Shown here in pieces: positions 46,328 through 56,052 of a stretch of DNA of 64,000 bases. Below the pieces are notes generated by a model that ran no database searches, was not told the DNA's origin, and saw nothing but the letters and a program-made list of their open reading frames with translations. The stretch covers positions 62,001-126,000 of the forward strand of contig NZ_FRBN01000009.1 of assembly GCF_900142625.1 (NCBI RefSeq). Direction: 5' to 3'. The position numbers and the translations under genes are program-made. Each line of letters starts with the position of its first letter. Position 1 is the first letter of the stretch. Origin of the DNA: Roseovarius marisflavi (GTDB taxonomy: Bacteria > Pseudomonadota > Alphaproteobacteria > Rhodobacterales > Rhodobacteraceae).

Positions 46328-47350
46328 TTAGCCCTTTTTCAGCACCCGTTGGCCCAGAGTTTCGGCAATCTGCACCGCGTTCAGCGCCGCGCCCTTGCGC
46401 AGGTTATCACTCACGCACCACAGGTTGATGCCGTTATCAATCGTCGGATCCTGACGGATGCGGCTGATGAAGGTGGCGAAATCGCCGACGCATTCGATTG
46501 GCGTGACATAGCCACCGTCTTCGCGCTTGTCGATCACCATGATGCCCGGTGCCTCGCGCAGGATATCGCGGGCCTCGGCCTCGTCGAGGTGATCCTCGAA
46601 CTCGATGTTGATTGCCTCGGAATGGCCGACAAACACCGGCACGCGCACACAGGTGGCGGTCACCTTGATCGAGGGATCGACGATCTTCTTCGTCTCGGCG
46701 ACCATTTTCCATTCTTCTTTGGTCTGGCCGTCCTCAAGGAAGACATCGATATGCGGAATCACGTTGAACGCGATCTGCTTGGTGAATTTACGCGGCGGTT
46801 TGCTGTCGGTCGGATTGTAGATCGACTTGGTCTGATCCCACAGCTCATCAATGCCCTCTTTGCCCGACCCTGAAACCGACTGATAGGTCGAGACAACGAC
46901 ACGCTTGATACGCGCGCGGTCATGCAGCGGCTTGAGCGCCACGACCATCTGTGCTGTCGAACAGTTGGGGTTGGCGATGATGTTCTTCTTGGCATAGCCC
47001 AGAACCGCCTCGGGGTTCACTTCGGGCACCACCAGCGGCACGTCCGGATCATAGCGATAAAGCGACGAGTTATCGATCACCACACAGCCGGATTTCGCCG
47101 CCTTGGGCGCATAGATCTTGGTCGCGTCCGAGCCGATGGCGAACAGAGCGATATCCCAACCGGTGAAATCAAAGGTGTCCAGATCCCTGGTCTTCAAAGT
47201 TCGGTCGCCAAAGCTGATTTCGGTACCGAGAGACTTGCGGCTGGCAAGGGCCACGATCTCATCAACAGGAAACTGGCGCTCGGCCAGAATGTTCAGCATT
47301 TCGCGGCCCACATTGCCCGTGGCACCGACGACGGCGATTTTGTAACCCAT
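46328..47350 (-). CDS. asd: Aspartate-semialdehyde dehydrogenase
   Basis: A 340-residue Asd, which reduces aspartyl-4-phosphate to the semialdehyde on the lysine, threonine, methionine and diaminopimelate routes. The Rossmann motif is AVVGATGNVGREMLNIL, the catalytic Cys is in NPNCSTAQMVVAL (about residue 130), and the KSIYNPTDSKPPRKF and GHSEAINIEFE segments follow. The ATG at 47350 starts the canonical N-terminus. Confidence 0.95.
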   Translation of the reverse strand: MGYKIAVVGATGNVGREMLNILAERQFPVDEIVALASRKSLGTEISFGDRTLKTRDLDTFDFTGWDIALFAIGSDATKIYAPKAAKSGCVVIDNSSLYRYDPDVPLVVPEVNPEAVLGYAKKNIIANPNCSTAQMVVALKPLHDRARIKRVVVSTYQSVSGSGKEGIDELWDQTKSIYNPTDSKPPRKFTKQIAFNVIPHIDVFLEDGQTKEEWKMVAETKKIVDPSIKVTATCVRVPVFVGHSEAINIEFEDHLDEAEARDILREAPGIMVIDKREDGGYVTPIECVGDFATFISRIRQDPTIDNGINLWCVSDNLRKGAALNAVQIAETLGQRVLKKG

Positions 47351-47424
47351 TTTGATCAATCTCCAGGTTCGGGGGTTGCCGGGGGGTCTTATCGCGTCTG
47401 TGCAGAAGGTAAAAGGGGGCGGAT

Positions 47425-48597
47425 TCAGTCCATACTGTCGCGGCTGAAGAGGTAGATCGCCAAACCTGCCAGCAAGGCAACCGCGAACAGCAGGAAAATC
47501 GCGGTATAGCCCGCAAGCGCGCCACTGGCCGAGGCTGCGCTGTGCAAGGGACCAGAGGCGAATTGCGCCACGCCCACGCCGCCGATACCAAACAGGTTCA
47601 AAAGGGTCACACCGCGACCCGCAAGATGGGGCGGGAAAAACGCCCGCCCATGCGCGATGATCACCGGGAAGGAGGCGCCGAAAAAGCCGACGACCGCCAG
47701 CATTGCAATCGACAGGGCCAGGTTTTGATCGGGCAGCGCAACCATCACCAAAAGCGCAAGCGCGCTGATCGCGTTGCCGGCAAAGATCACCCACTTGCGG
47801 GTGTTGAAAATGCGATCAAGCGGGCCATAACACAGCGTTCCGGCGATCATCGCCACGCCCATCACAAGCGTCGCCTGCCCAACCTGCCCGGTATCAAGCG
47901 CAAACACATCGCGCAGATAGGGCCCTGCCCAAAGCCCGCGCAACGCGGCAGAGGGCACATAGGCCACGAACATCAGCGGCAGAATCACCCACAGCACCGG
48001 CATCTTCAACAGATCAAGAACCGAGCCACGCGTATCGCCGGTCAGCGCCTCGGGGTCGCGCACCAGTGCCAGGATACCAAGCGCCACAACGCCCGACACA
48101 CCCGCCAATGCAAACAACGCCGCGCGCCAGCCAAGCGTTTCGGCGGCCCAGGCCATCGGATAAGAGGCGACCAGATTGCCAAGCGATCCGACCCCAAGCA
48201 TCACCGCCGCAAGGGTCGCGAATTGTGCAGGCGGAAACTGGCGCGCGAATATATAGTAAGACGCCATCAGGACCGGCGAACAGCCAACTCCGATCAACAA
48301 CATCGCAATGTCAATCTGAAGCGGGCTGGTGGCCATGGCAAACAGGGCCGCGCCACCTGCGCCGCCGATCAGCAAGAGCACTGCTGCCGTGCGCCTTGGC
48401 CCGACCCGGTCAAGCGCCCAGCCTACGGGCACCTGCATCACCGCGAATGCCAGGAACCAAAGACCCGAGGCAAAGGCAAGATCATCCGGCGTGGTGCCAA
48501 TATCGCGCTCAAGAACGCCGCTCAGGACCGCAAGAAAGGCACGAAAGAACTGGCTTAGCACATAGGCCAGACACAACAGAGCAAGACCGGCGCGCAT
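47425..48597 (-). CDS. Major facilitator superfamily transporter
   Basis: A 390-residue MFS transporter with twelve predicted helices. The motif A loop reads VGWALDRVGPRRTAAVLLL (about residues 60-78), and a second copy-like loop after helix 8 is GPLDRIFNTRKWVIF. The substrate cannot be inferred. The second ATG (48597) is preferred because AGGA lies 8 nt upstream. It is followed by asd on the same strand. Confidence 0.85.
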   Translation of the reverse strand: MRAGLALLCLAYVLSQFFRAFLAVLSGVLERDIGTTPDDLAFASGLWFLAFAVMQVPVGWALDRVGPRRTAAVLLLIGGAGGAALFAMATSPLQIDIAMLLIGVGCSPVLMASYYIFARQFPPAQFATLAAVMLGVGSLGNLVASYPMAWAAETLGWRAALFALAGVSGVVALGILALVRDPEALTGDTRGSVLDLLKMPVLWVILPLMFVAYVPSAALRGLWAGPYLRDVFALDTGQVGQATLVMGVAMIAGTLCYGPLDRIFNTRKWVIFAGNAISALALLVMVALPDQNLALSIAMLAVVGFFGASFPVIIAHGRAFFPPHLAGRGVTLLNLFGIGGVGVAQFASGPLHSAASASGALAGYTAIFLLFAVALLAGLAIYLFSRDSMD

Positions 48598-48622
48598 GGG
48601 CGTCATCCTAAAAAGGGAAAAA

Positions 48623-49552
48623 TCAGGCCGCGCCGCGCGCGATCAGCACATCAACATGCGCCGCCGCACTCTGGGCAAGCGCCATAAGGTCATAGCCCCC
48701 CTCAAGACAGGACACGACCCGCCCGCCACACAGATCGTCCGCCAGATCGCAAAGCCGCCCTGTGACCCAGGCAAAATCATCTTCGGTCAGGCGCAGATCG
48801 GCAAGCGGGTCGTCGCGATGCGCGTCAAACCCGGCTGAGATCAGCAACAGCTCCGGCTTAAAGGCGGTGACGGCGGGAAAGACCTTGTCTTCGTATATCT
48901 TGCGAAAGCCCTCGCCGCCGGTGCCCGGCGCAAGCGGCAGGTTCAGGATGGTGTCGTGCGGACCGGTATCATCGGCGGTGCCAGTGCCTGGCCAGAGCGG
49001 AAACTGGTGCGACGAGACGAAAAACGCGCGCGCGTCATCCTCAAGCAGGTCTTGCGTGCCATTGCCGTGATGCACATCGAAATCGACAATCGCCACGCGC
49101 GACAATCCGTGATGATCCAGCGCATGTTTCGCCGCCACGGCGACATTGCCGAACAGACAGAACCCCATGGTGGTTTCGCGCTCGGCATGGTGCCCCGGCG
49201 GGCGGGTGGCGACAAAGGCATTCTGCGCCTCGCCCGACATCACAAGGTCAACTGCGCGTACCGCACCGCCCGCCGCACGATGCGCCGCGGCAAGCGTGCC
49301 CGGCGACATGTAGGTATCGGCATCAAGCTGTATGATCCCCTCTTTGGGGGCTGCGGCACGGATGGTCTCGATATGACTGTGGGGATGAACGCGCAACAGG
49401 TCGTCCTCGGCCACCAATGGGGCAATGACGCGGCGCAAATCCTTGCCTTCGAGCGCGGCCAGAACATGTTCGAGCCGGGCAATCTGTTCGGGGTGGCCTT
49501 CAGGCGTTTCATGGCCAAGGCAATCGGGATGGGTAATCAGGGCTGTGGTCAT
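48623..49552 (-). CDS. Histone-deacetylase-family hydrolase (AcuC/AphA-like)
   Basis: A 309-residue class II-type histone-deacetylase-fold amidohydrolase. The active-site motifs are intact: RPPGHHAERETTMGFCLFGN (general-base His pair), VDFDVHHGNGTQDLL (zinc-ligand Asp and His) and SAGFDAHRDDPLA (second Asp). Bacterial members deacetylate acetylpolyamines, acetoin-related targets or acetyl-lysine. The ATG at 49552 (MTTALITHPDCLGHET) gives the family N-terminus. Divergent from an MscS channel gene. Confidence 0.92.
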   Translation of the reverse strand: MTTALITHPDCLGHETPEGHPEQIARLEHVLAALEGKDLRRVIAPLVAEDDLLRVHPHSHIETIRAAAPKEGIIQLDADTYMSPGTLAAAHRAAGGAVRAVDLVMSGEAQNAFVATRPPGHHAERETTMGFCLFGNVAVAAKHALDHHGLSRVAIVDFDVHHGNGTQDLLEDDARAFFVSSHQFPLWPGTGTADDTGPHDTILNLPLAPGTGGEGFRKIYEDKVFPAVTAFKPELLLISAGFDAHRDDPLADLRLTEDDFAWVTGRLCDLADDLCGGRVVSCLEGGYDLMALAQSAAAHVDVLIARGAA

Positions 49553-49648
49553 CGCGGGTCTCCGTTTCGGCGTAAAAAGAGCCTGAATTGCGGGGCTTGT
49601 CCAGTGCAGGCTTGTGAGGCGGCGCGGCGCGTGCCAATCTGTTAGGCA

Positions 49649-50974
49649 ATGGGCGGCGATACAATAACCATCACACATGAGATTGCGCTTGGCCTCTGGG
49701 CACAGGCGCAGCTTTTCCTGACCGGGCTTTTGCGCCCCTGGAACGCCTATCAGGTAGGGATAGCGGTATCGCTCTTCATTGCCGCGCATGTCATGGCACA
49801 GGTTTTCGGCCCGATGGCGCGCGAATGGATGCGCCACCGCGAAGGCTGGCCGAAGTGGCGGATGCGCATCCTTGTGATGCTGCACCGGCGCTTACGGCTT
49901 ATCTTTTTCGTGGCGATGATCTGGCCTCTGGTCTGGGTCATGCGCGAGGTCACCTGGCCCAGCCGGTCCTATATCCTGGCCGCAGTTGGCAATCTGGCCT
50001 TTGCCTGGCTTGTGATCGCGATTGCCACCCGGTTGATTGCCAATAATTTCTTGCGCTCGATGGTGCGCTATGCGGGTTGGACATGGGTCACGCTCAGCAT
50101 CCTGAACCTCACCGACGAGGCGCAGGCCATTCTCGACAGTGCCGCCTTTGAGGTTGGCGAAACGCGGCTGTCGCTCTGGCTTTTGGTGCAGGCGGTGATA
50201 GTGATCGGCGTCCTGTTCACCATGGCGCGCTTTACCTCGACCGCCACCGCCGCGCAGGTGCGCAAGAATGACGATATTTCGCCCTCGATGCAGGTGCTTG
50301 TCGTCAAGTTCATGCAGGTTCTGCTTTATGGCGCCGCGTTCTTTATCGGGCTGCGCACCGTGGGGGTGGATCTGACCGGGCTTGCCGTGCTTTCGGGTGC
50401 CATCGGTGTTGGCCTTGGCTTTGGTCTTCAAAAGGTGGTGTCGAACCTTGTCTCGGGGATCATCATCCTGCTCGACAAGTCGATCAAACCCGGTGATGTC
50501 ATCAGCCTTGGCGAGACCTTCGGCTGGATCAACAGCCTTGGCGCGCGCTATGTGTCGATCACAACGCGCGACGGGCGCGAATACCTGATCCCGAATGAGG
50601 ACCTGATCACCGGGCAGGTGGTGAACTGGTCGCATTCCAATGATTTCGTGCGGCTCGATATCTATTTTGGCACGGCCTATAGCGATGACCCCCACAAGGT
50701 GCGCAAGATCGCGATCGAGGCGGCAAATGGTGTCGAGCGCGTTCTGAGCAGCAAGCCGGCGGTCTGTCATATCGTGGGGTTCGGCGACAGCAGCGTCGAT
50801 TACATCCTCCGATTCTGGATTCGCGACCCGACCGGCGGGCTTACGAATATCCGCGGCAATGTCTATCTGGCGCTCTGGGATGCGTTCCAGGAACATGGTA
50901 TTTCCATCCCCTTCCCACAGCGCGAGGTGCGAATGTTGGGCGATACCGGCGTGGAATTGCCACAGGACGGGTAA
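49649..50974 (+). CDS. MscS-family mechanosensitive channel (long)
   Basis: A 441-residue MscS-like channel with about six N-terminal helices before the pore helix, which reads IGVGLGFGLQKVVSNLVSGI (about residues 250-270). The beta-domain follows with VISLGETFGWINSLGARY and PNEDLITGQVVNWSHSN. It releases solutes under osmotic downshock. Longer than E. coli MscS because of the extra membrane domain. A weak AGG precedes the ATG. Confidence 0.88.
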   Translation: MGGDTITITHEIALGLWAQAQLFLTGLLRPWNAYQVGIAVSLFIAAHVMAQVFGPMAREWMRHREGWPKWRMRILVMLHRRLRLIFFVAMIWPLVWVMREVTWPSRSYILAAVGNLAFAWLVIAIATRLIANNFLRSMVRYAGWTWVTLSILNLTDEAQAILDSAAFEVGETRLSLWLLVQAVIVIGVLFTMARFTSTATAAQVRKNDDISPSMQVLVVKFMQVLLYGAAFFIGLRTVGVDLTGLAVLSGAIGVGLGFGLQKVVSNLVSGIIILLDKSIKPGDVISLGETFGWINSLGARYVSITTRDGREYLIPNEDLITGQVVNWSHSNDFVRLDIYFGTAYSDDPHKVRKIAIEAANGVERVLSSKPAVCHIVGFGDSSVDYILRFWIRDPTGGLTNIRGNVYLALWDAFQEHGISIPFPQREVRMLGDTGVELPQDG

Positions 50975-51101
50975 ATTTGCAGCAGTTTGCCCCGCGCACA
51001 GCACTCTGGGGGTTGCCGTTCATTGAAAAATCATCTTTGGATTGCTACTTTGTAACCATAGCCCGGCACCGGGGTTTTGCGGTGTGCAGCAAAGGAGGAC
51101 T

Positions 51102-51173
51102 ATGTCCTGTCTTTTACGACCTATGCGGCCGAGGCCGCTCAACAGGGGGCGCTTGCCATGGTGCCTGCCATGA
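51102..51173 (+). other. Short leader reading frame overlapping rsfS
   Basis: A 23-codon frame starts at ATG 51102 right after AAAGGAGG (51091-51098, spacing 3 nt) and ends with TGA at 51171-51173, overlapping the ATG at 51170 of rsfS (ATGA). No other strong Shine-Dalgarno precedes rsfS. It may couple rsfS translation to upstream ribosomes; the spacing is short and the peptide is not recognisable, so chance is possible. Confidence 0.35.
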
Positions 51174-51535
51174 CCGCGGACAGCGAAACGCAGCTTGCGG
51201 CGATTCTTTCCTCACTTTCCGACGACAAGGCCGAAGATATCGTGCAGATCGACCTGCGCGGCAAAACGGCGATTGGCGACTACATGATCGTTTGCTCGGG
51301 GCGTTCGTCCCGTCAGGTGGCGGCAATTGCCGAAAAGCTGACGGATCGCCTTAAGCAGGATTTCGGCATTCTGTCGCGGATGGAGGGCAAGGGAACCGGC
51401 GATTGGGTGCTGATCGACACAGGTGATGTGATCGTTCACGTGTTCCGCCCCGAAGTGCGTGAATTCTATCAGCTTGAGAAGATGTGGCTGCCCACCGGAC
51501 AAACCCCGGAGCAGACGGCAGACTCTCAGGTCTGA
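51170..51535 (+). CDS. rsfS: Ribosomal silencing factor RsfS
   Basis: A 121-residue RsfS (Iojap/DUF143) binding ribosomal protein L14 to block subunit joining in starvation. Hallmarks: LSDDKAEDIVQIDLRGKTA, DYMIVCSGRSSRQVAAIAEKL, WVLIDTGDVIVHVFRPEVRE and FYQLEKMW. Starts at 51158 or 51170 are both plausible; 51170 is given because it overlaps the leader frame. Immediately followed by rlmH with no gap, a classic pair. Confidence 0.92.
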   Translation: MTADSETQLAAILSSLSDDKAEDIVQIDLRGKTAIGDYMIVCSGRSSRQVAAIAEKLTDRLKQDFGILSRMEGKGTGDWVLIDTGDVIVHVFRPEVREFYQLEKMWLPTGQTPEQTADSQV

Positions 51536-52006
51536 ATGCGGATTCATGTTTGCGCGGTGGGCCGGTTGCGGACCGGCCCGGAACGCGCGCTTATCGACGA
51601 TTACCTGACCCGGTTTGATCGCACGGGCCGCGCCCTTGGACTTGGCCCTGCGCAATTGCACGAGGTCGAGGATAAAAAGGGCGGCGGCATGGCTGCCGAG
51701 GCCGCCCTTCTGGAACGGGTCATCCCCAAAGCATCGGTAATTGTGGCGCTTGACGAGCGCGGCAAATTGCAGAGTTCGCCCGAGTTTGCCGACCAGCTTG
51801 GCGCGTGGCGCGACGGCGGGCGGGGCGACGTCGCCTTTGTGATCGGCGGTGCCGATGGCATTGCCCCCGAGTTGCGCGGGCGCGCCGATTTCAAGCTATC
51901 GTTCGGGCGTATGGTCTGGCCGCACATGCTGGCGCGGGTGATGCTGTGCGAACAGCTATACCGCGCGGCATCCATTCTGGCGGGCAGCCCCTATCACAGG
52001 GCCTGA
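51536..52006 (+). CDS. rlmH: 23S rRNA pseudouridine-1915 N3-methyltransferase
   Basis: A 156-residue SPOUT methyltransferase. It has ALDERGKLQSSPEFADQLG and the trefoil-knot signature VAFVIGGADGIAPELRGRAD, and the C-terminal AseRa-like EQLYRAASILAGSPYHRA is canonical. The ATG follows the rsfS stop directly, so translation is probably coupled. It methylates pseudouridine 1915 in helix 69 after subunit joining. Confidence 0.95.
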   Translation: MRIHVCAVGRLRTGPERALIDDYLTRFDRTGRALGLGPAQLHEVEDKKGGGMAAEAALLERVIPKASVIVALDERGKLQSSPEFADQLGAWRDGGRGDVAFVIGGADGIAPELRGRADFKLSFGRMVWPHMLARVMLCEQLYRAASILAGSPYHRA

Positions 52007-52027
52007 GACTGCCCGGCAAGCGTTTGA

Positions 52028-52834
52028 TTAACCCGCTTTTTGAACTTCGACCTGATGCGGATAGGGGATCGAGACGCCGTTCTTGTCGAAGGCCTCTTTC
52101 ACCGACTTGGTCATATCGAATTTCAAACCCCAATAATCCGCCGCATCACACCAAAGACGCACCCCAAGATCGACACTGCTGTCGCCAAGGTTCACCACCC
52201 GCACCCAGGGCTCGGGGTCGGCATGAACGCGAGGATCGGCATTTGCCAGATCAAGAATGATCCGCATCGCGTGATCGGCATCGTCGCCGTAATCAATCCC
52301 GAAACTCAGATCGCAGCGCCGCGTCGCGTGATGCGAGAAATTGCGGATAACCGCGCCCCAGGCCTGACCATTGGGCAGGATGATCTGCACGTTATCAGGC
52401 GTCGAAAGCTCGGTGAAGAACAGGTTTAGATCAACCACCGTGCCGGATGTGCCGCCGATTTCAACGTATTGGCCCAACTTGTAGGGCCGAAACAGCACCA
52501 GCATGAACCCCGCCGCAAGATCGGACAAAGTGCCCTGCAACGCCAGACCAATGGCCAGCGTCGCCGCGCCCATGACCGCCACAAGGCTGGTGGCCTGAAT
52601 GCCAAAGATGCCAAGAACCGCGACCAGAACCATCGCCAGAATGACCCATTTCACGATCGAGGCGGCGAAATTGCCGATGGTCTTGTCGATGCGCGGGCTG
52701 GCGTTAACGCGGCGGCGCACCATGCCGCTTATAATGCCGGCCGCCATCCAGCCGAAAACCAGAACCGCGAGGGCCTTGGCCGCGCTGATGATCATCGGGC
52801 CGTACCCGCTTAACTGTGCGATGATGTCTTGCAT
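52028..52834 (-). CDS. MscS-family small-conductance mechanosensitive channel
   Basis: A 268-residue MscS of the short E. coli type with three N-terminal helices. The pore helix reads GAATLAIGLALQGTLSDLAAG (about residues 90-110), followed by the beta domain with GTSGTVVDLNLFFTELSTPD and PNGQAWGAVIRNFSHH. Two mechanosensitive channel genes (this and mscL) lie side by side and a third MscS type sits upstream, suggesting an osmotic-release cluster. Confidence 0.9.
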   Translation of the reverse strand: MQDIIAQLSGYGPMIISAAKALAVLVFGWMAAGIISGMVRRRVNASPRIDKTIGNFAASIVKWVILAMVLVAVLGIFGIQATSLVAVMGAATLAIGLALQGTLSDLAAGFMLVLFRPYKLGQYVEIGGTSGTVVDLNLFFTELSTPDNVQIILPNGQAWGAVIRNFSHHATRRCDLSFGIDYGDDADHAMRIILDLANADPRVHADPEPWVRVVNLGDSSVDLGVRLWCDAADYWGLKFDMTKSVKEAFDKNGVSIPYPHQVEVQKAG

Positions 52835-52893
52835 TGCTGCATTTCCTTTCTGGTCTTGGTCGCGCGCGGCCCGCTGGCCTTACGCCGGACGTG

Positions 52894-52923
52894 AAAAAGG
52901 GCCCGCTGGATCGCGGACCCTTT
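52894..52923 (-). terminator. Intrinsic terminator between mscL and mscS
   Basis: On the minus strand AAAGGGTCCGC and GCGGGCCCTTTTT form a stem around GATCCA with a T5 tract, right after the mscL stop codon. Confidence 0.8.
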
Positions 52924-52939
52924 CGCCATAAGCCGTGGC

Positions 52940-53353
52940 TTACTTCTTCTTCAGAGAATCGCGGATTTCCATCAGGATGTCCAGTTCGGACGGGCCCGGA
53001 TCGGCGGCAGGCGCTTCCTCGACCTTGGGCTTGGCGCGGTTCACGGCCTTGACCAGCATGAACACAACCCATGCGACGATCAAGAAGTTGATCACGGCCA
53101 TGATAAAGCGACCATAGGCAAAGACGGCGGCGCCGGCTTCTTCTGCGGCAGCGATTGAGACGTATTCACCCGTGCCCAAAAGCACGTACAGCCCCGAGAA
53201 ATCGACCCCGCCCAGGAACAGGCTGATGATCGGGTTGATAAGATCGGACACGAGCGAGCCGACAATCGCAGTAAAGGCCGCGCCGATGATAATACCGACC
53301 GCCATATCCATCACATTGCCCTTGGCAATGAAATCCTTGAACTCTTGAAGCAT
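52940..53353 (-). CDS. mscL: Large-conductance mechanosensitive channel MscL
   Basis: A 137-residue MscL. The N-terminal amphipathic start [20 protein letters not shown] and pore helix [20 protein letters not shown] are diagnostic; the second helix is about 85-107 and the C-terminal helix ends [11 protein letters not shown]. It gates a large pore near lytic tension. AAAGGGA lies 6 nt before the ATG. Confidence 0.95.
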   Translation of the reverse strand: MLQEFKDFIAKGNVMDMAVGIIIGAAFTAIVGSLVSDLINPIISLFLGGVDFSGLYVLLGTGEYVSIAAAEEAGAAVFAYGRFIMAVINFLIVAWVVFMLVKAVNRAKPKVEEAPAADPGPSELDILMEIRDSLKKK

Positions 53354-53504
53354 GTTCGTCCCTTTTTACACTGTCTGACGGCGGATCATCCTGCCCGCTC
53401 GCGCAGAAACAATAGCACAAGTTGGGCAAAGACGTGCCTGAAAATGCCGCTTTCTACCGGGAAAGCGTGGCGTGATTTCCCCCCGGAATGCGGTCGGTGC
53501 AGGC

Positions 53505-54104
53505 CTAGTCGCGCGGCAATTCATCCGACGGGATCACGCCAAAGAATGCGCCGCTCGACCAGAGACCGAACCAGCCCTCGTGATCCGTGCCGATATCGAC
53601 CAGCCGGTAAAAGCTTTTGCGATCAATCAAAGCCTCAAGGTTGGCGCGCAAAAGAACATAGGGCGACGGCTCGCCTGTTTCGGGGTCACGGGTGACGCGA
53701 ATGGGGTGATCGGGGCCTGCGGTCACATGATCACCGACGTTGGTTTCAAAGCGTAACTCTTGCGTCTCGCCCGCGCCCGCGACCTCGAAATCAACCGCCA
53801 CAAACGGCGCGTCATCGACGGTAATGCCGACCTTTTCCACCGGGGTGACAAGGAAATACTTGTCGCCATCGCGCCGCAGGATGGTGGAAAACAGCCGCAC
53901 CAATTCGGGCCGCCCGATCGGGGTGCCAAGGTAAAACCACGTCCCATCGCGGGCGATTCGCATATCAAGGTCACCACAAAACGGCGGGTTCCACAGATGT
54001 ACCGGCGGAAGACCGCGCCCTTTGGCCCTGGCGGCACTGGCAGAGGCGGCAATTCCTTCGGCTGACGGCGACGTGATGGATTCTTTGCTCATTGCTTTTG
54101 CCAT
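53505..54104 (-). CDS. DUF1285-family protein
   Basis: A 199-residue DUF1285 protein (PF06938). The block [38 protein letters not shown] and the [14 protein letters not shown] segment match the family. No signal peptide or membrane segment is visible. Function unknown. The ATG at 54104 or 54092 could be the start. It is divergent from moxR. Confidence 0.82.
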   Translation of the reverse strand: MAKAMSKESITSPSAEGIAASASAARAKGRGLPPVHLWNPPFCGDLDMRIARDGTWFYLGTPIGRPELVRLFSTILRRDGDKYFLVTPVEKVGITVDDAPFVAVDFEVAGAGETQELRFETNVGDHVTAGPDHPIRVTRDPETGEPSPYVLLRANLEALIDRKSFYRLVDIGTDHEGWFGLWSSGAFFGVIPSDELPRD

Positions 54105-54161
54105 TTCTGTCTAGCGCTATACACTCTACCGTAAGGATATAGTCCAAACAGGAGTTTTGCC

Positions 54162-55169
54162 ATGACCGATGACACTGACCTTCTTGCTGGTCTTGAGGCG
54201 CTTGAAGGCAAGCTTGCACAGGCGCGGGCCTCGATCACGCGACGCTTTATCGGTCAGGAACAGGTGGTTGATCTGGCTCTCTCGGCGCTTTTGTGCGGCG
54301 GGCACGGCTTGTTGATCGGTCTGCCGGGGCTTGGCAAGACGCGGCTTGTGGAAACCCTTGGCACGGTCATGGGCCTCAATACCAACCGGGTTCAGTTCAC
54401 CCCGGACCTGATGCCCGCCGACATCCTCGGCAGCGAAGTGCTTGAAACCGCCAGTGACGGAAGCCGGGCGTTCAAGTTCATCGAAGGGCCGATTTTTTGC
54501 CAGCTTTTGATGGCCGACGAGATCAACCGCGCCAGCCCGCGCACCCAATCCGCCCTGTTGCAGGCAATGCAGGAACGCCAGGTGACCGTCGCAGGGGCCA
54601 ACCGCCCGCTTGAGCCGCCGTTTCACGTGCTCGCCACGCAGAACCCGATTGAACAGGAGGGCACCTATCCTCTCCCCGAGGCCCAGCTTGACCGCTTTCT
54701 GGTCCAGATCGAGGTGCCCTATCCCGACCGCGACACCGAGCGCGCGATTTTGCTCGCCACCACCGGCGCCGCCGAGGAAGAGGCGCATGCCGTCTTTACC
54801 CCCGCCGACCTGATTGCCGCCCAGCAGATGCTGCGCCGCATGCCCGTCGGCGAGACGGTGATGGAGGCTATTCTTGATCTTGTGCGCGCCTGTCGACCGG
54901 ATGATCCAAGCGCCAGCGATGTGGTGCGCGAGACCGTTGCCTGGGGTCCGGGGCCGCGTGCCGCGCAGGCGCTTATGCTGACGGTTCGCGCACGCGCGAT
55001 GCTGCAAGGGCGGCTTGCGCCGGATGCGGGCGATGTGGCCGCGATGGCACAGCCGGTGCTTGGGCACCGCATGGCGCTTAACTTTGCGGCGCGGGCCCGG
55101 GGCGATAGCCTTAGCGCGCTGATTGCGCGCACGGTTGAGGATGTGGCGCAGGTCAAGGTCGCCGCCTGA
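54162..55169 (+). CDS. MoxR-family AAA+ ATPase
   Basis: A 335-residue MoxR ATPase. Walker A is IGLPGLGKTRLVETL, Walker B LLMADEINRASPRTQSALLQ, sensor-region LATQNPIEQEGTYPLPEAQL (arginine-finger region DRFLVQIEVPYPD). The C-terminal lid completes the AAA+ fold. MoxR ATPases act as chaperones in assembling or inserting metal cofactors in partner proteins. It is the first gene of a four-gene operon whose later members carry DUF58 and VWA-like/DUF4159 domains. Confidence 0.93.
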   Translation: MTDDTDLLAGLEALEGKLAQARASITRRFIGQEQVVDLALSALLCGGHGLLIGLPGLGKTRLVETLGTVMGLNTNRVQFTPDLMPADILGSEVLETASDGSRAFKFIEGPIFCQLLMADEINRASPRTQSALLQAMQERQVTVAGANRPLEPPFHVLATQNPIEQEGTYPLPEAQLDRFLVQIEVPYPDRDTERAILLATTGAAEEEAHAVFTPADLIAAQQMLRRMPVGETVMEAILDLVRACRPDDPSASDVVRETVAWGPGPRAAQALMLTVRARAMLQGRLAPDAGDVAAMAQPVLGHRMALNFAARARGDSLSALIARTVEDVAQVKVAA

Positions 55170-55170
55170 G

Positions 55171-56052
55171 ATGAACACCCCCGTCACCCCCCTGCGCCCT
55201 AGGGCCGAATCTGAGGCCGCCCGCCTGCCGCCGCTTTTGGCGCGGGCCGAGCATCTTGCCGGCACGGTTTTGCTGGGCGAGCATGGCCGACGCCGTGCCG
55301 GTCAGGGGGATGATTTCTGGCAATACCGCCCGGTTCAGCCCGGCGACAGCCGCCGCATGATCGACTGGCGTCGCTCGGGGCGCAGTGACGCGCAATTCGT
55401 GCGCCAGAGGGAATGGCAGATCGCGCAAAGCGTGATGCTCTGGGTCGATCCGGCGGCCTCGATGCGCTTTGCCAGCGACAGCGGCCTGCCCGACAAGGCC
55501 GATCGCGCCCGGCTTTTGGCGCTTGCCAGCGCGATCCTGCTTATTCGGGGCGGTGAACGGGTCGGCCTGACCGGGGGAGCCCTGCCGCCCCGACGTGGGC
55601 AGGTCCAGATCGCGCGCCTGACCGAGGCGCTGATGCAAGACAGCGACGAGGATTACGCCAGCCCCGACATGGCCGGGCTGTTGCCGCATGGCCGCGCCGT
55701 TCTGGTCTCTGACTTCATGGGCGATCTGACCGGCCTGCGCGGGGCTTTGACAGCGGCGGCGGATCGCGGCGTGCGCGGCGTGCTTTATCAGGTGCTCGAC
55801 CCCGCAGAAGAGGTCTTTCCCTATTCCGGGCGCACGATATTCGAAAGCATCGGCGGCACCATGGCGCATGAAACCCTCAAGGCGGGCGACCTGCGCGACC
55901 GCTATCTTGAACGCCTCGCCGAGCGTAAGGCGGAACTGGCGTCGCTGTGCTCTGTGACCGGCTGGCGCTATGGCTGTCATCACACCAGCGGCAGCGCGCA
56001 ATCGGCTCTGTTATGGCTCTATCGCGCGCTTGACGGGGGGATTGGCGCATGA
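55171..56052 (+). CDS. DUF58-domain protein (MoxR partner)
   Basis: A 293-residue DUF58 protein, the usual partner of MoxR. The domain core DFWQYRPVQPGDSRRMIDWR (about residues 50-69) with the RREWQIAQSVMLWVDPAASM continuation is diagnostic. The ATG at 55171 comes 1 nt after the moxR stop codon, and its stop overlaps the next ATG (ATGA at 56049-56052). Soluble and cytosolic by sequence. Confidence 0.9.
   Translation: MNTPVTPLRPRAESEAARLPPLLARAEHLAGTVLLGEHGRRRAGQGDDFWQYRPVQPGDSRRMIDWRRSGRSDAQFVRQREWQIAQSVMLWVDPAASMRFASDSGLPDKADRARLLALASAILLIRGGERVGLTGGALPPRRGQVQIARLTEALMQDSDEDYASPDMAGLLPHGRAVLVSDFMGDLTGLRGALTAAADRGVRGVLYQVLDPAEEVFPYSGRTIFESIGGTMAHETLKAGDLRDRYLERLAERKAELASLCSVTGWRYGCHHTSGSAQSALLWLYRALDGGIGA

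Noticed and set aside
54126..55265. Minus-strand frame opposite moxR
   Set aside because: Antisense shadow of a well-conserved ATPase.
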